Shown here one piece after another: positions 61,743-64,000 of a stretch of 64,000 nucleotides of DNA. The position numbers and the translations under genes were made by a program. The DNA lies in NCBI RefSeq assembly GCF_020497125.1, contig NC_059079.1:53455114-53519113 (forward strand), given 5' to 3'. The notes under the pieces were generated by a model. The model was given only the letters and a program-made list of their open reading frames with translations. It made no database searches and was not told where the DNA came from. The DNA is from Mauremys mutica. Lineage: Eukaryota; Chordata; Testudines; Geoemydidae. Positions within the stretch are counted from its first letter, which is position 1; every line of letters begins with the position of its first letter.

Positions 61743-62158
61743 CCAGGGCCGGCTTTAGGCCAATTCCACCAATTCCCCCGAATCGGGCCCCGCGCCTAAG
61801 AGGGCCCCGCGCCCAGTGGCAGGGCTGCCGGGGAGGTAGGGGGCAAGTGGCCGAGAATCCCTTCCCTGGCTAGAGGCTCCTTTTTAATTTTTACTCACCC
61901 GGCGGCACTCCAGGTCTTCGGCGGCCCTTCAGCGGCGGGTTCTTCACTTGCTCCGGGTCTTTGGCAGCACTTCGGCGGCGGGTCCTTCAGTGCCGCCAAA
62001 GACCCAGAGCAAGTGAAGGACCCGCCGCCGAAGACTAGGAGCACCACCCGATGAGTACAAGCCCCATGTGTTTTTTTTATTTTTTTTTTAAGTCATCCCT
62101 GCTGGGGCCCCGTCGAAACTGTTTGAATTGGGCCCCGCACTTCCTAAAGCCGGCCCTG
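61743..62158. mobile_element. hAT MITE inside the Harbinger relic
   Basis: Ends are cagggccggctttagg and cctaaagccggccctg. The flanking 8-mers (ttacaccc and ccaatgat) do not match, unlike nearly all other hATs here. An internal palindrome lies about 61930-62037 (ccgggtctttggcag against ccaaagaccc). A T-rich run lies at 62070-62090. Confidence 0.82.
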
Positions 62159-62602
62159 CCAATGATCATAAACCGCTATAATTACATCGCTTGTGCATAT
62201 TCACACAACGTTCCTTGTGTTGGTGGAGTGCATCCATAGTTGGCGCTCTAGCATCAATAGAGAGAGCAGTGCACTGTGGGTAGCTATCCCACTGTTCAAC
62301 TCACCACCTTCTGCAGCTAGGAGTTGTAGGGAAGTGGAGTGGATTGCAGTGCATCATGGGTGCAGGCTCAACATCCCACATTGCAGTATTTTCTGTCCCA
62401 TCATTCCATGGGCTTCCGAAAACATTTCACGCCATTTTTCAACAGCCCCCATATACTGTGCACTCCCCATCTCTTCCTGAAACCATGGATCCTGCACTGC
62501 TCTCTAGTGTTGCAATCAGTGTTCTGAACACAATGCAGCTGACAATGCAGTATTACATAAGCTTTGAATCTGAACAGGAATCCATGATGCAAGCCCTGCT
62601 GT

Positions 62603-63613
62603 GTGCCATGGAAAGAAAATTCCAGATTACTTTTGGCATTCACAGAGCAGCTGCACACAGTGGACCATCACTTTTGGGCTTGGGAAACAAGCACTGAGTG
62701 GTGGGATAGCATCGTTACGCACGTCTGGGATGATGAGCAGTGGCTGCAGAACTTTCGGAGGCCCAAAGCCACCTCCCTGGAACTGTGTGTGGAGCTCACC
62801 CCAGCCCCATGGTGCACGCACACCAAAATGAGAGCTGCCCTTTCGGTGGAGAAATGTGTGGCAATTGCTGTGTGGAAGCTAGCAACTCCAGACTGCTACC
62901 AGTCAGTCACAAATCGGTTTGGAGTCAGGAAGTCCACCGTGGGGGTTGCATTGATGCAAGTGTGCAGGGTCATTAATTGCATCCTGCTATAAAGGACTGT
63001 GATTCTTGAAAATGTGCATGAAATAGTGGCTGGCTTTGTGGCAATGGGATTCTCTAACTGCAACAGGGCAATACATGGCATTCATATCCCAATTTTGGCC
63101 CCAGACCATCTGCTGACAGAGTACATCAATAAGAAAGGGGTACTTCTCCATGGCATTGCAGGTACTTGTGGATCACCGGGGTCATTTCACTGATATTAAT
63201 GCAGGGTGGTCAGAGAAGATGCATGCCACATGCATCTTCATGAACGCTGGCATGTACAGAAAGCTGAAAGCAGGGACTTTCTTTCCAGACCAGAAAACAC
63301 TAATACAGGATGCTGAAATGTCCATAGTGATCCTGGGAATGTGTGTTTGGCAAATTAAAGGCTCACTGGCATTGCCTTTATGGCAAGTTAGACCTCAATG
63401 AGGAAAATATTCCCATGGTCATAGTGGCCTGCTGTAGACAGTTTCACAAATATTATGCAAAGGGGAAAAGTTTCCCTAGGAGTTGAGCATGGATGCATAT
63501 CGCCCAGCAGCTGATTTTGAGCAGTCAGATACCAGGATTATTAGAGGGGCACAACAGGGGGCTATTTGAATCAGGGAGGCTTTGAAGCACCATTTTGACA
63601 ATGAGCACCAGTA
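62603..63613 (+). pseudogene. Harbinger transposase, broken and internally deleted
   Basis: Harbinger transposases are DDE enzymes that cut and paste DNA at TWA sites. Visible blocks are WWDSIVTHVWDDEQWLQNF, TKMRAALSVEKCVAIAVWKL, SVTNRFGVRKSTVGVA, GFSNCNRAIHGIHIPILAPD, QVLVDHRGHFTDINAGWSEK, GTFFPDQKTL and VILG. The first catalytic Asp (normally in IDGTHIPI) reads His. At about 63337-63347 VILG runs directly into CVFGKLKA-like sequence, so roughly 240 bp between the second and third catalytic regions appear to be missing. Later ENIPMVIVACC and ADFEQSDTRIIRGAQQ mark the C-terminus. A frameshift near 63150-63193 and stop codons also disable it. Confidence 0.83.
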
Positions 63614-63963
63614 ATGTGTCTTTAAGTAATGCATTCTTCCGTGTTTTGTTTACATGCCATCTGGAATAACCATTTTGATGATTGCTTCCTGACTGTAATT
63701 TGTAGTCTGCAAATGTGCCAATTGCCACAGCAGCAACTGCTGTGAGTAGGAGACAAATAAAGATTAATTTTGTTTCAGAGTTGTTGTTTTTTATTAAACA
63801 GGAATAAGCAACAAACAGAAAATGCCTTCTTAAAAGGGACAAAACAGTGAGAGAAGCATTCTCCTGAGGGAGGCTCTCATAGCTGTGTGTAAGTCTAGCT
63901 ATCACTGGGGAATCTGTCCGAAGGGGTAAAGTGAATAGGTCCTGCAATGGGCCAGGAAGATGC

Positions 63964-64000
63964 AAGAACATAAGAACGGCCCTACTGGGTCAGACCAAAG
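63964..64000 (-). mobile_element. CR1 3' end, cut by the window edge
   Basis: aagaacataagaacggccct and gggtcagaccaaag are the minus-strand CR1 3' end, the same type as at 9953. It continues beyond the window. Confidence 0.85.

Larger units (their letters stand above)
61700..63963 (+). mobile_element. Harbinger (PIF) DNA transposon relic
   Basis: The left end ggctatgtctacactac matches the terminal repeats of the TWA-flanked MITEs in this window. Inside are a transposase remnant (62603-63613) and a hAT MITE inserted near the left end. The right terminal repeat is not seen before a CR1 begins at about 63964, so the right end is either cut off by that CR1 or lies beyond it. Confidence 0.8.
57185..64000 (-). 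other. HMCN1 intron (likely intron 1), incomplete
   Basis: This is the upstream intron, running off the right edge. It holds a hAT, a Harbinger MITE and the Harbinger transposase relic. I see nothing I can name in 57185-58372, 58703-59418, 59461-60187 and 61156-61699. I found no candidate for the exon with the signal peptide and first metal-binding motif. Confidence 0.7.

Noticed and set aside
61743..62158. Possible CpG island promoter for HMCN1
   Set aside because: The CpG-rich part belongs to a MITE inside a Harbinger relic, and no first exon was seen nearby.
62193..62527. Small open frames upstream of the transposase as a second Harbinger protein (Myb-like)
   Set aside because: Overlapping short frames lack a readable Myb/SANT tryptophan pattern.

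Overview
The window is a piece of a reptile nuclear genome, most likely a cryptodiran turtle. The evidence is a Cry I-type tRNA-derived SINE, abundant CR1 LINEs, a DIRS-type retroelement, many hAT and Harbinger MITEs, and spliced vertebrate exons. There are no bacterial-style operons, and almost every long reading frame is a transposon remnant or GC-rich noise.

The only host gene I can support is HMCN1 (hemicentin-1), on the minus strand. Seven internal exons are resolved, at 57114-57184, 46145-46303, 45251-45373, 19910-20081, 16007-16113, 1268-1388 and 427-690 in transcript order. All have AG/GT splice signals and phases that join without a gap: 1,017 coding nt, about 339 residues. They encode most of the N-terminal von Willebrand A domain and the following hemicentin-specific region up to the first Ig domain. 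The signal-peptide exon should lie beyond 64000, and the Ig domains beyond position 1.

The rest is intron, filled by layered mobile elements. 1.85-6.55 kb: a near full-length CR1 carrying two hAT MITEs. 9.2-11.3 kb: a hAT MITE and a CR1 inside an older CR1. 11.4-15.2 kb: an internally deleted DIRS element holding a hAT remnant that itself holds a SINE. 18-27 kb: Penelope-like fragments, hATs, CR1 and a short duplicated sequence on each side of an exon. 29-38 kb: several GC-rich hATs, one with a 70-bp tandem array, and an inverted pair whose target-site duplications are exchanged. 40-51 kb: a CpG-rich hAT, two LTRs, a long AT-rich hAT and Harbinger MITEs. 54.6-56.4 kb: a run of Harbinger-like MITEs with a nested hAT pair. 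61.7-64 kb: a decayed Harbinger transposon with a recognisable transposase.

I found no undescribed functional system. The strongest unusual signals are the exchanged target duplications at 35.5-38.0 kb (a local inversion scar), the DIRS/hAT/SINE stack, hammerhead-like motifs in the Penelope fragments, and short duplications that are not obviously repeats. Boundaries supported by target-site duplications should be exact or nearly so; others are approximate to tens of bases.
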